From Blattabacterium cuenoti (lineage in GTDB: Bacteria; Bacteroidota; Bacteroidia; Flavobacteriales; Blattabacteriaceae): a DNA stretch of 64,000 nt. The first letter of the stretch is position 1. Each line of letters begins with the position of its first letter. Under the pieces are notes generated by a model, which worked only from the letters and a program-made list of their open reading frames with translations, ran no database searches and was not told the DNA's origin. Shown here piece by piece: positions 28,021 to 36,628 of the stretch. The stretch spans positions 248,001-312,000 of the forward strand of contig NZ_CP059197.1 in assembly GCF_014251735.1 (NCBI RefSeq). Direction: 5' to 3'. The position numbers and the translations under genes are program-made.

Positions 28021-29415
28021 ATGGAATATCAAGATATAGCTATTGGTCTTGATGTGGGGACCACGAAGATTGTAGCTATGGTAGGAAGGAGAAATGAATA
28101 TAATAAAATTGAGATTTTAGGCATAGGTAGATCTAAAAGTACAGGTGTACATAGAGGTGTTGTCAATAATATTACTCAGACCATTGAATCTATTCGCGAA
28201 GCCGTATCTGAGGCAGAACGTAGTTCCGGATTAAAAATAAAAGAAGTTATTGTTGGTATTGCTGGACAACATATTAGAAGCCTACAACATAATGATTATA
28301 TCACTCGATTAGATTTCGAAAATGTGATTAATCAGAAAGATATACAAAAATTAATAGATCAGGTTCATAAACTAGTTATGCTTCCAGGAGAAGAAATCAT
28401 TCATGTACTTCCACAGGAATATAAAGTCGATAGTCAATCAGAAATAGGAGAACCTATAGGGATGTATGGAAGTCGTTTAGAAGCTAATTTTCATGTAGTT
28501 GTAGGACAAATTTCTTCGATTAGGAATATTGGAAGATGTGTAAAAGCTGCAGGATTGAATTTATCTGGAATGACTTTAGAACCTTTAGCCTCTGCAGAGG
28601 CTGTATTAAATACAGAAGAAAGGGAAGCCGGTGTCGCACTAGTAGACATAGGAGGAGGGACTACGGATATTGCTATATTTAAAGACAATATTATTCGTCA
28701 CACTGCAGTCATTCCTTTTGGAGGAAATGTGATTACGGAAAATATAAAAACGGATTGTTTAATTATTGAACGACAAGCCGAATTACTAAAAATAAAATTT
28801 GGATCTGCATGGCCTGGAGAAAATAAAGAAACAGAAATTGTTTGCATTCCTGGATTAAGAGGTCGTGAACCTAAGGAGATATCCTTGAAACGTCTTTCTC
28901 AAATTATTCATACTCGGGTATGTGAAATTTTAGAACAAGTCAATATAGAAATAAAACACTATGGAAATGAAGAACAAAAAAAACGACTTATAGCAGGAAT
29001 AGTAATGACAGGAGGCGGATCTCAACTAAAACACATTCGTCCTTTAACAGAATATATTACTGGAATGGATGTCCGTATAGGTTATTCTAATGAACATATT
29101 GCTGGAGGAGAAAACGGCATGATAAGTAATCCAGAATACGCAACGTCTATAGGTTTAATTATCAAAGGACTTGAAGATCAGAAGAAATATTTTTGTACAG
29201 TCATGGGGTCTAGACATGAGGAAAATAATACTTCCGAATTATTCTCCACCCAATTATATAATAATAAAAATCGTAGATTCAATAATAAGGACACATATTA
29301 TGATAATAATAATGACGATTCTTTAAAAAAGAAGAAAAAAAATAAGACTAAATCTAAATCTTTTCTTGAAATTTGGGCAGATAAGTTCCGTCAAATACTG
29401 AATGATACAGAATAA
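28021..29415 (+). CDS. ftsA: cell division protein FtsA
   Basis: A 464-aa actin-like ATPase that tethers FtsZ filaments to the membrane. ATP-site motifs are IGLDVGTTKIVAMVG, VDIGGGTTDIAIF and IVMTGGGSQLKHI. The 1C domain lies between the first two. After about residue 395 comes a lysine- and asparagine-rich linker, then a C-terminal amphipathic helix (KSFLEIWADKFRQIL) suited to membrane binding. The FtsZ encoded next lacks a clear FtsA-binding tail, which is odd given that FtsA keeps its membrane helix. Confidence 0.95.
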   Translation: MEYQDIAIGLDVGTTKIVAMVGRRNEYNKIEILGIGRSKSTGVHRGVVNNITQTIESIREAVSEAERSSGLKIKEVIVGIAGQHIRSLQHNDYITRLDFENVINQKDIQKLIDQVHKLVMLPGEEIIHVLPQEYKVDSQSEIGEPIGMYGSRLEANFHVVVGQISSIRNIGRCVKAAGLNLSGMTLEPLASAEAVLNTEEREAGVALVDIGGGTTDIAIFKDNIIRHTAVIPFGGNVITENIKTDCLIIERQAELLKIKFGSAWPGENKETEIVCIPGLRGREPKEISLKRLSQIIHTRVCEILEQVNIEIKHYGNEEQKKRLIAGIVMTGGGSQLKHIRPLTEYITGMDVRIGYSNEHIAGGENGMISNPEYATSIGLIIKGLEDQKKYFCTVMGSRHEENNTSELFSTQLYNNKNRRFNNKDTYYDNNNDDSLKKKKKNKTKSKSFLEIWADKFRQILNDTE

Positions 29416-29421
29416 TAAACA

Positions 29422-30798
29422 ATGAAAAAAGAAAATTTTATAATGCAAAAAAAAGAAAACGTCCCATTTGGATTTTCTAAAAATCGTTCAGCTGCTATAA
29501 AAGTTATTGGTGTAGGAGGTGGTGGAAGTAATGCTTTAAGTTATATGTTTGAACAAGGGATTACGGGGGTAGACTTTATAGCGTGTAATACCGATGCACA
29601 AGCATTAAATAATAATCCAGTTCCAGTAAAAATTCAATTAGGAGCTTCTATTACAGAAGGATTAGGTGCTGGAGCAGATCCAGAAATAGGAGAAAAAGCG
29701 GCATTAGAAAGTCTAGAAGAAATTAAAAGTATTTTAGATTCTAATACAAAAATGACCTTTATTACAGCAGGCATGGGAGGAGGAACGGGAACCGGGGCCG
29801 CTCCAATTATTGCAGGTATTTCTAAAGAAAAAGGAATTCTTACTGTAGGAATTGTCACTATTCCATTTCATTTTGAAGGAAAAATGAGATTACAACAAGC
29901 TCAAAAGGGAATAGAAGCATTAAGGAAAAATGTAGATTCTCTCATTGTTATTAATAATGATAAATTAAGAGAATTGTATGGAAATCTTGGATTTAAAGCT
30001 GGATTTGCAAAAGCGGATGAAGTTCTTACTACTGCAGCTAAAGGAATTGCAGAAGTAATCACTCACCATTATAAACAGAATATAGATTTAAGAGACACTA
30101 GAACAGTTCTTAAAGAAAGCGGTACGGCAGTTATGGGATCCGCTATTTCTGTTGGAGAAAACAGAGCTAAAGATGCCGTTGGACAAGCCTTAGATTCTCC
30201 ATTATTGAATGACAACAAGATAACAGGGGCTAAAAATGTTCTTTTACTTATTGTTTCAGGAAGAATTGAAATTACCATAGATGAAATCGGAATCATTAGT
30301 GATTATATACAAGCAGAGGCAGGAAATAATGCTAATATTATAATGGGAATAGGAGAAGACGAAAGTTTGGAAGAAAGTATTTCAGTAACTATAGTAGCAA
30401 CCGGATTTCCAACAGAAGTTCAAAGGGCTATTAATCACGAAGAAAAAAAAATATTTCATAGGTTAGAAGAACCTTATAAACAAAAATTAACGAAAATAGA
30501 GGGAATTCATTCTTATTCCAAAAAACGAATGGAACCTTTTCCTTATTATAAAGAAAAGACTTATAAAAATGCTCCTAAGGAAAACTTATCCTTCAATCAA
30601 AGTCAAAGGAAAAACATCTTTAATCAAGCTATTAATCATCCCAACAATACTACAGTAGAAAAAAAATATATGTTGGAAGATAATTTTGATCTTCCTATTT
30701 CTTCAGAAGAAAAAAATCAAATTTTGAAAGATAAGATGAAACGTGTTCATATGTTAAAAAAAGAAAATAATAAAAATGAGGACATTAATAATTTTTAG
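29422..30798 (+). CDS. ftsZ: cell division protein FtsZ
   Basis: A 458-aa tubulin-like GTPase that forms the division ring. GTP-site motifs are GVGGGGSNA, the tubulin signature GGGTGTGAAP and the T7 loop region NIDLRDTRTVL with its catalytic acidic residues. The GTPase core ends near residue 340. The tail of about 115 residues is basic and poorly conserved, and stops at a segment like EEKNQILKDKMKRVHMLKK; the short conserved C-terminal peptide that normally follows in flavobacteria (around PAYKR) is not visible. It follows ftsA by 6 bases. Confidence 0.96.
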   Translation: MKKENFIMQKKENVPFGFSKNRSAAIKVIGVGGGGSNALSYMFEQGITGVDFIACNTDAQALNNNPVPVKIQLGASITEGLGAGADPEIGEKAALESLEEIKSILDSNTKMTFITAGMGGGTGTGAAPIIAGISKEKGILTVGIVTIPFHFEGKMRLQQAQKGIEALRKNVDSLIVINNDKLRELYGNLGFKAGFAKADEVLTTAAKGIAEVITHHYKQNIDLRDTRTVLKESGTAVMGSAISVGENRAKDAVGQALDSPLLNDNKITGAKNVLLLIVSGRIEITIDEIGIISDYIQAEAGNNANIIMGIGEDESLEESISVTIVATGFPTEVQRAINHEEKKIFHRLEEPYKQKLTKIEGIHSYSKKRMEPFPYYKEKTYKNAPKENLSFNQSQRKNIFNQAINHPNNTTVEKKYMLEDNFDLPISSEEKNQILKDKMKRVHMLKKENNKNEDINNF

Positions 30799-30815
30799 AT
30801 GAATCTTATTTAAGT

Positions 30816-32168
30816 ATGGAACATCCTAGTATTCCAAAAGGAACCAGAGATTTTTCATCCATAGAGATGAATAAAAGAAACTATTTAATTCAAGTTATTC
30901 GAAATAAATTTGAACTTTTTGGTTACTCTCCCATAGAAACTCCTTCTTTTGAGAAAATTTCTACTCTTATGGGAAAATATGGAAAAGAAGGAGACTACTT
31001 AATGTTTAAGTTGCTTCATTCAGGAGATTTTTTGAAAAAAGGAATTTCCAATAAAGCTCTTAGATATGATTTAACGGTTCCTTTTGTCCGCTATGTAGTT
31101 ATGCATAGAAATGAAATTTTTTTTCCTTTTAAAAGATATCAAATACAACCAGTATGGCGCGCAGATAAACCACAAAAAGAAAGATTTAGAGAATTTTATC
31201 AGTGTGATGCGGATATGATTGGCTCCTACTCATTATCTTCTTTATGGCAAGAAGTTGAGTTTATCCAACTTTGTGATGAAATATTTACAGAATTAAATTT
31301 TCCTATAATTATCAATATTAATCATCGAGATATTTTGGGAGGATTAGTAGACATTTCTGGAATAGAAAATCATTTATGGAAAGATTTCACTACATCTCTA
31401 GATAAATGGGATAAGAAAGGAAGAAATATAGTAAAAAAAGAAATGCTTCGTAAAGGAATATCCTCGAATTCTTTTGAAAAAATAGCATGTTTTTTTGATA
31501 TGAAAGAAAATTTTTCAAAAAAAATAGAATCTTTAACCGTCGCTTTGCAATCCTCTGAAAGAGGAAAAAAAGGAATAAAAGATCTCCGTTTTATCTTTCA
31601 AAAGATAAAAAATATTTCTTTAAAAAAGACCAAATTGAAATGGAATGTTTCTTTAGCTAGAGGAATGAATTATTATACAGGTCCTATATTTGAAATATCT
31701 CCAGATAATAATAATGGACCCCGTATTGCAAATTCTATCGGAGGTGGAGGAAGATATGATCAATTAGCTAGCTTTTTTGGAATGAAAAATTTTTCTGGTG
31801 TAGGAGTATCTTTGGGTTTAGATAGAATATGTCTAGCCATGGAAAAAGAAAATTTATTTTCAACTATTTCTAGTAGTCCTTCAAAAGTATTGTTTATTAA
31901 TTTCGGAGATGAAGAGGTTTTATATGCATATAAAATGATAAATTTTTTGAGAAGAAAAGGAATTTCCACTCAATTGTATCCTAATGCCGTAAAAATCAAT
32001 AAACAATTCAGGTATGCCAACGATAACCACATTCCATTTATTATTAGTATAGGAAAAAATGAAATAGAAAAAAAGAAAATACGAGTCAAAAATCTAAAAA
32101 CAAGAACAGAAACTGAATATAATAATATCCAAGAAGTAGCTCATCAATTAATGAAAAAAAACCCATAA
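30816..32168 (+). CDS. hisS: histidyl-tRNA synthetase
   Basis: A 450-aa class II synthetase that charges tRNA-His (also in this window at 54.2 kb). Motif 1 lies near KGTRDFSS and ETPSFEKI, motif 2 in FQPVWRADKPQKERFREFYQ-like sequence, the histidine-specific motif in LARGMNYYTGPIFE, and motif 3 in GVGVSLGLDRICLAM. The C-terminal anticodon domain starts near residue 350. It lies 17 bases after ftsZ and one base before the convergent pnuC, with no terminator between. Confidence 0.95.
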   Translation: MEHPSIPKGTRDFSSIEMNKRNYLIQVIRNKFELFGYSPIETPSFEKISTLMGKYGKEGDYLMFKLLHSGDFLKKGISNKALRYDLTVPFVRYVVMHRNEIFFPFKRYQIQPVWRADKPQKERFREFYQCDADMIGSYSLSSLWQEVEFIQLCDEIFTELNFPIIININHRDILGGLVDISGIENHLWKDFTTSLDKWDKKGRNIVKKEMLRKGISSNSFEKIACFFDMKENFSKKIESLTVALQSSERGKKGIKDLRFIFQKIKNISLKKTKLKWNVSLARGMNYYTGPIFEISPDNNNGPRIANSIGGGGRYDQLASFFGMKNFSGVGVSLGLDRICLAMEKENLFSTISSSPSKVLFINFGDEEVLYAYKMINFLRRKGISTQLYPNAVKINKQFRYANDNHIPFIISIGKNEIEKKKIRVKNLKTRTETEYNNIQEVAHQLMKKNP

Positions 32169-32169
32169 A

Positions 32170-32805
32170 TTAATAGGTTTTATTGTTATTAAGTGCTTTT
32201 TTATTCCAAATAAAATAACCTTCTATAGCCAATAATGCAAGAAAAATAAATAAAAAACCTGTTAATATGAGACCTTTCAAAAAATAAATAGGGACGGAAA
32301 TAAGGTTGCCAACTATCCAAAATATCCAATTTTCTACTTTTTTCATAGCCATCTGATACATTCCAGAAAAAAAAAGACCCGTGGTCAATACATCCATCCA
32401 ATCATAAGGGGTTTGAAGTTTTCCATTGAAAAAATAAACCATTATACTGAAAATACACGTGGATAAAAACCATAAAATGGTATAGAAATAATCTTTTTTA
32501 TCGGAAAAAGATATAGATAATTTTTTTGTATCATTTATGGATAACCAAATATACCATCCATAACCACTCATTCCTGTATAATATATGTTAATAATAAAAT
32601 CTCCATAAAGAGAAGTAACGAAAGTCAAATAACTGTATATAATAGTACTCCCTATTCCTATTGGATATAACCATATGTTATTTTTTTGCGCCAATAGCAC
32701 ACTGAATATACTAAATGTCACAGCAGTAAATTCCAAAATAATATGAATCCAACTACTATGATGATAAGGTGATAAAAGGATATTAATCCATTCCTTCATC
32801 ATCAT
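32170..32805 (-). CDS. pnuC: nicotinamide riboside transporter PnuC
   Basis: A 211-aa membrane protein with seven predicted membrane segments that lets vitamin B3 riboside enter the cell, where a kinase traps it. The PnuC hallmark is the tryptophan pair in NWIFWIVGN; YYTGMSGYGWYIW is another family segment. Three ATG codons in a row give some doubt about the exact start. Its 5' end overlaps the phosphopantetheinyl transferase by 23 bases. It implies dependence on host-supplied NAD precursor; the kinase is not in the window. Confidence 0.92.
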   Translation of the reverse strand: MMMKEWINILLSPYHHSSWIHIILEFTAVTFSIFSVLLAQKNNIWLYPIGIGSTIIYSYLTFVTSLYGDFIINIYYTGMSGYGWYIWLSINDTKKLSISFSDKKDYFYTILWFLSTCIFSIMVYFFNGKLQTPYDWMDVLTTGLFFSGMYQMAMKKVENWIFWIVGNLISVPIYFLKGLILTGFLFIFLALLAIEGYFIWNKKALNNNKTY

Positions 32806-33415
32806 CCATATCTATAATATAAACAAGATAATGGTCATCTATTTTTCTGTAAAAAGCAGAAAACCTCTTACTATAGGAATCTTTCATCACCCAACAGGAT
32901 ATGCAAGAATCCTTTTTTATGCAAAAAGGAGAAACTTTATAGCGATCTAAAAAACTGGGGAAAATCCCCCCTTCTAATTTGTATAAACTTTCTTTGATTC
33001 CCCATATGATATGTAGATAATCTATTTCGTAGTTTGAATGAATAAAAATAGATTCATCCTCTCTAATAAATTTTTTCTTTATTTTGACTATTTTTTTTCG
33101 TAATTTCTCTATGTCTATACCTATATGATATGAGCTGATGGCTATAGCTATTCTTTCAAAAGAATGACTGAATGAAATATACTTTTCTTGAGGAAAAAGA
33201 AAAGGTTTTCTTTTTTCATTGTAAAAAATATTTCTGTTTATTCCTATATATCTTAGAGCGTAACGCACTCCTAAAAATTCTTTTTTTCGTTTTTCTGATA
33301 AAGATAAAAAAAACCTTCTTTCTTTATCCGAAAGAATCAATAATTGTTCCAAAAATCGAGTTTTTAAATGACCCCATCTAAAAACGATAATTTTCGAATG
33401 AGTAATTTTTAACAT
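32783..33415 (-). CDS. 4'-phosphopantetheinyl transferase, Sfp type
   Basis: A 210-aa enzyme that moves the phosphopantetheine arm of CoA to a carrier protein. The family motifs are GIDIE in the middle (Mg-binding aspartate and glutamate) and WGIKESLYKLEG, equal to the WxxKEALxK motif. The Sfp type usually has two such halves and about 210-240 residues, as here. With no polyketide or peptide synthase visible, the acyl carrier protein of fatty acid synthesis is the likely target. It overlaps pnuC by 23 bases. Confidence 0.85.
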   Translation of the reverse strand: MLKITHSKIIVFRWGHLKTRFLEQLLILSDKERRFFLSLSEKRKKEFLGVRYALRYIGINRNIFYNEKRKPFLFPQEKYISFSHSFERIAIAISSYHIGIDIEKLRKKIVKIKKKFIREDESIFIHSNYEIDYLHIIWGIKESLYKLEGGIFPSFLDRYKVSPFCIKKDSCISCWVMKDSYSKRFSAFYRKIDDHYLVYIIDMDDDEGMD

Positions 33416-33432
33416 AGATATTTTTTTTGTAC

Positions 33433-33485
33433 TCTAATAGAAATTAGAAAAATATATCTTCTTAACTATAATAAAAATATCAAAA
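33433..33485 (-). promoter_or_regulatory. putative promoter with dyad for the phosphopantetheinyl transferase operon
   Basis: On the minus strand TTTTG (33485-33481) and TATATTTT (33456-33449, seven of eight to TAnnTTTG) are 24 bases apart. Directly downstream, at the expected transcription start, is a perfect dyad TCTAAT-AGAA-ATTAGA (plus-strand 33433-33448). A closely related dyad occurs upstream of gyrB. Operator function is inference. Confidence 0.4.
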
Positions 33486-33523
33486 TAAAATTAGATATTT
33501 CTGAAAAAAGAAGGACTGGAATA

Positions 33524-34555
33524 ATGAAAAAAAAAATAACGAAAGCATTAGAAAATGTATTTCTTAATAAAAGAAATATTATGGAATCTGGAATAGTCAA
33601 AAAAATAGATGTATTTCAAGAGGAAATTCGAATATATATAAGCCTATCCAATCCGACTATGCATATGAAAAAAAAATTAGAACGAGATATTAACCAGACT
33701 ATAAAATATCAAAATGTAGATAAAAAAATACGAATAGAAATGAAATTAGATACTCATGAAAAAAGAAAAACTGGAATAAAAAATATCATAGCCATAGCTT
33801 CAGGAAAAGGAGGAGTAGGAAAATCTACAATAGCAACTAATATCGCGGTTTCTTTAGTAAAAATGGGGTTTCATGTAGGTTTATTAGATGCAGATATTTA
33901 TGGTCCTTCTATTCCATTAATGTTCAATCTAGAAGAAAATAAAATATCTTCCTGTATTGTGCAGAAGAATGGAACTTCTATCATGAATCCTATCACTAGT
34001 TATGGAGTTAAGATTCTATCTTTAGGTTTTTTTTCCAAATCTGGACAAGCGATTGTTTGGAGAGGGCCTATGGCTACTAAGGCATTAAGACAATTTATTC
34101 ATGAAACGGATTGGGGCGTATTAGATTTCTTAATTGTAGATTTACCGCCAGGTACAGGGGATATACATTTATCACTTGTGCAGGAAATTCCATTAAAAGG
34201 AATTGTTATTGTTAGTACACCTCAGAAAATTTCTTTATCGGATGTGCATAGATCTGTAGGAATGTTTCGTCTTAAATCGATTTATGTCCCAATACTTGGA
34301 ATCATAGAAAATATGTCTTTTTTTATCCCAAAAGAATCCAAAGAAAAATACTATTTATTTGGAAAAAATGGAGTGAAAAATTTTTCCAAGAAAATGAATA
34401 TTTTTTTTCTTGGAGAGATTCCTCTGCTACAAGACATACGAGCATCTTCCGATTTAGGGGTTCCTGTGGTTTTACAAAACGATTCTATAAGAAAAATTTT
34501 TGTAAAAATTACGAAAAATATGATAGAGAATTTACCAAAAGTTCCCATTTCCTAG
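33524..34555 (+). CDS. Mrp/NBP35-family iron-sulfur carrier ATPase
   Basis: A 343-aa P-loop ATPase that carries or inserts Fe-S clusters. An N-terminal DUF59/MIP18-like domain (about residues 1-80) is followed by the deviant Walker A loop ASGKGGVGKSTIA, DADIYGPSIP, LIVDLPPGTGD and GIIENMSFF. The usual CxxC near the end of bacterial ApbC/Mrp, expected just after ENMS, is missing: the sequence there is FFIPKESKEKYYLFG. Cluster binding may therefore differ. It stands between divergent and convergent neighbours as a single gene. Confidence 0.9.
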   Translation: MKKKITKALENVFLNKRNIMESGIVKKIDVFQEEIRIYISLSNPTMHMKKKLERDINQTIKYQNVDKKIRIEMKLDTHEKRKTGIKNIIAIASGKGGVGKSTIATNIAVSLVKMGFHVGLLDADIYGPSIPLMFNLEENKISSCIVQKNGTSIMNPITSYGVKILSLGFFSKSGQAIVWRGPMATKALRQFIHETDWGVLDFLIVDLPPGTGDIHLSLVQEIPLKGIVIVSTPQKISLSDVHRSVGMFRLKSIYVPILGIIENMSFFIPKESKEKYYLFGKNGVKNFSKKMNIFFLGEIPLLQDIRASSDLGVPVVLQNDSIRKIFVKITKNMIENLPKVPIS

Positions 34556-34566
34556 TAGGATATATC

Positions 34567-35367
34567 TTAAAAACAAAGTTTGATAAATTCTTTGACAATC
34601 AATATTAAAAGAGGAATGGATTTTTCTGTTTCTTGAAAAAATGATTTCATCAAATGGATGGAATCAGAAGATCCCTTCTGTTCAGATAATCCCATTATAA
34701 TGGATATAGCAAAAACCCGTAAATCCATATACCTAGCTGTAATTACGTATGAAACAATATTACTCATTCCAACACTATCTCCACCCATGGATCGTATCAT
34801 CGCATATTCTGCATGGGTTTTATAATGTGGATAAGGATAAGCCACATAGACACCTTTTTGTATGATAATATTGTGATTCATGGCTATATTCTCTGCCATT
34901 TCAAGCATCTTTTGATCATATGGTTCTGTTATTCCCAAAAAATTATTTTTCATAAATTTTTTCATATTATGGCTTTCTGGGAAAAGATTAATATGGTCTT
35001 TTACCAACATGACATCTCCTGCTTTGTAGTTTGGATTTACTCCTCCAGAAATATTAATTAATATCAACTTATCTATTCCCATATTTTTACACATTACTAG
35101 AGGAAAAGGAGTATACTCATCCTCATAATAAGAGGAAAAAGGTTCTATTAAAAATAGAACCTTTTTCCCTTCTATATTTCCGGATATAAATTTTCCATTT
35201 ACTTTTGTAAAATTTGGAATGTCCTCGTAAGGAATGCATATAGGATTTTTGATTTCATGGATCAATTGATGAAACTGATTTCCTAATAATACTATTCCAA
35301 ATTCAGGTTTTTCTTTGATTTGTTTTTGTATATATTTTGTGGATTTTTCTTCTAAAATCATTGACAT
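34567..35367 (-). CDS. purine nucleoside phosphorylase homologue with altered active site
   Basis: A 266-aa trimeric-PNP fold protein; the family splits purine nucleosides with phosphate. Collinear family segments are present: INISGGVNPNYKAGDVML, DHINLFPES, THAEYAMIRSMGGDSVGMS. Several phosphate- and base-binding motifs are gone. The GSGLG loop is LLGNQFHQ (residues 27-34), GRFHYYEG is IEPFSSYYE (74-82), and the asparagine- or aspartate-bearing TN/TD motif is IIMGLS (223-228). The purine-binding glutamate (E187) and GMS (200-202) remain. The frame is full length, so it is not a plain pseudogene; activity on the usual substrates is doubtful. Confidence 0.8.
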   Translation of the reverse strand: MSMILEEKSTKYIQKQIKEKPEFGIVLLGNQFHQLIHEIKNPICIPYEDIPNFTKVNGKFISGNIEGKKVLFLIEPFSSYYEDEYTPFPLVMCKNMGIDKLILINISGGVNPNYKAGDVMLVKDHINLFPESHNMKKFMKNNFLGITEPYDQKMLEMAENIAMNHNIIIQKGVYVAYPYPHYKTHAEYAMIRSMGGDSVGMSNIVSYVITARYMDLRVFAISIIMGLSEQKGSSDSIHLMKSFFQETEKSIPLLILIVKEFIKLCF

Positions 35368-35428
35368 AAAAATTTTTTTTCTTTTCTATTTACAAAATAG
35401 AGAAAAAAGAAAGGTAAATAAAATAAAA

Positions 35429-35436
35429 CAAAGGTA
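35429..35436 (-). promoter_or_regulatory. putative -7 box of the PNP-like gene
   Basis: TACCTTTG on the minus strand matches TAnnTTTG perfectly. A near copy, TACCTTTC, lies 20 bases downstream (35416-35409), as part of a direct repeat AAAGGTAAAT on the plus strand (35410-35419 and 35430-35439). No TTTG is seen at -33. The rest of the 143-base gap up to murB holds a small hairpin AAGTA-TTAC-TACTT (35458-35471) and nothing else recognisable. Confidence 0.35.
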
Positions 35437-35510
35437 AATGCTTTCCTTTAGATAGTGAAGTATTACTACTTTTCCTGAAATTTTTTCATTATTTAGCGTT
35501 TTTTAACGAA

Positions 35511-36536
35511 CTATCGTATGAGATGCACTTCTCTTGATAAAACAAGGCCAAACTTATTTTTTATGTCTTGAGTTATTTTTTCTGAAAAATAATATATATC
35601 CATTCCACTAGCTTTTCCATAGTTGACCAAAACTATAGGTTGTTTTTCATATACACCTACATTTCCCTGTTTTTTTCCTTTCCATCCTATCGTTTCAATC
35701 AATGAACTAGCAGATAGTTTCACTTGATTAGTAGAAATAGAATATCCAATAATAGTTGGATATTTAGATTTTAATTTTTTAAAATCCAATATCCCTATTA
35801 TTGGATTCATAAAAAAACTACCAGCATTTCCTATTTTTTTGGGGTTTGGAAGTTTTCTATTTCTAATGTAAAGAATAGCTTTACTTAAATCATACATAGT
35901 TGGTTTTTTAATATTCATTCTTTCTAATTCCTTCTGAATTTCAATGTAATAAGTGTTCAATTTATGATACTTTTTTCTTAATAGAAAGGAAACAGATAAA
36001 ACCAAAAATTTATTTTTTGAATATGGATGCTTAAAAAAAGAATGACGATATTCTAGTTGACATTCTTCTCGTGTGAATATTCGTATTTTTCCATTATTCG
36101 TTTCATATACTTGAACTTCCAATAAAGTATCCTTTACTTCTACTCCATATGCTCCAATGTTTTGAATTGGAGCCGCTCCAACCGTACCAGGAATAAATGA
36201 TAAATTCTCTAAACCACTGAATCCTTTTTTTATAGTCCAACCTACAAATTCATTCCAATTTTCTCCAGCAAAAGCTTGAACTACTGCTTGATACTCGTTT
36301 TCCTTAATCACTTTCATCCCTTTGATCCCCATTTTAATTACCATTCCTTGATAATAATTATTTAAAAAAAGAATATTACTTCCATTTCCCAAAAAAAGTT
36401 TTGGAATGGATGGATACTTCCAAAAAATTTTTTGTATATCTTCTATACTTTTCACATTTACAAAATAATGTGCATAAACATTTATTCCAAATGTATTAAA
36501 ATTTTTGAGAGAAAAATTTTTTTTAATATCTAACAT
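35511..36536 (-). CDS. murB: UDP-N-acetylenolpyruvoylglucosamine reductase
   Basis: An FAD enzyme that reduces the enolpyruvyl group to give UDP-MurNAc, the substrate of MurC. 341 aa. It begins FSLKNFNTFGI, and shows FLGNGSNILFL, GLENLSFIPGTVGAAPIQNIGAYGVE-like sequence (FAD domain), YRHSFFK, and GNAGSFFMNPI with the catalytic serine. It ends with a tail typical of type I MurB. It stands alone, away from the main wall cluster, as in other flavobacteria. Confidence 0.95.
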   Translation of the reverse strand: MLDIKKNFSLKNFNTFGINVYAHYFVNVKSIEDIQKIFWKYPSIPKLFLGNGSNILFLNNYYQGMVIKMGIKGMKVIKENEYQAVVQAFAGENWNEFVGWTIKKGFSGLENLSFIPGTVGAAPIQNIGAYGVEVKDTLLEVQVYETNNGKIRIFTREECQLEYRHSFFKHPYSKNKFLVLSVSFLLRKKYHKLNTYYIEIQKELERMNIKKPTMYDLSKAILYIRNRKLPNPKKIGNAGSFFMNPIIGILDFKKLKSKYPTIIGYSISTNQVKLSASSLIETIGWKGKKQGNVGVYEKQPIVLVNYGKASGMDIYYFSEKITQDIKNKFGLVLSREVHLIR

Positions 36537-36628
36537 AAAGAAAAATATTTTCCTAAATAAACAAAGACAATTTTGTGCGTAAATATTGTATGATTAAATT
36601 TATTATTTATAAATATAAAATTGTTATT

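Noticed and set aside
16364-30798. Incomplete peptidoglycan pathway because murF and ddl are absent from the cluster
   Set aside because: In flavobacteria these genes often lie elsewhere; a single window cannot show loss.
34567-35367. Plain pseudogene call for the PNP homologue
   Set aside because: The frame is full length with no stop or frameshift and several conserved motifs remain; altered function or early decay describes it better.
36590-36628. A+T-only palindrome TATTTATAAATA before the YtxH gene
   Set aside because: It contains no G or C and such runs are expected by chance at this composition.
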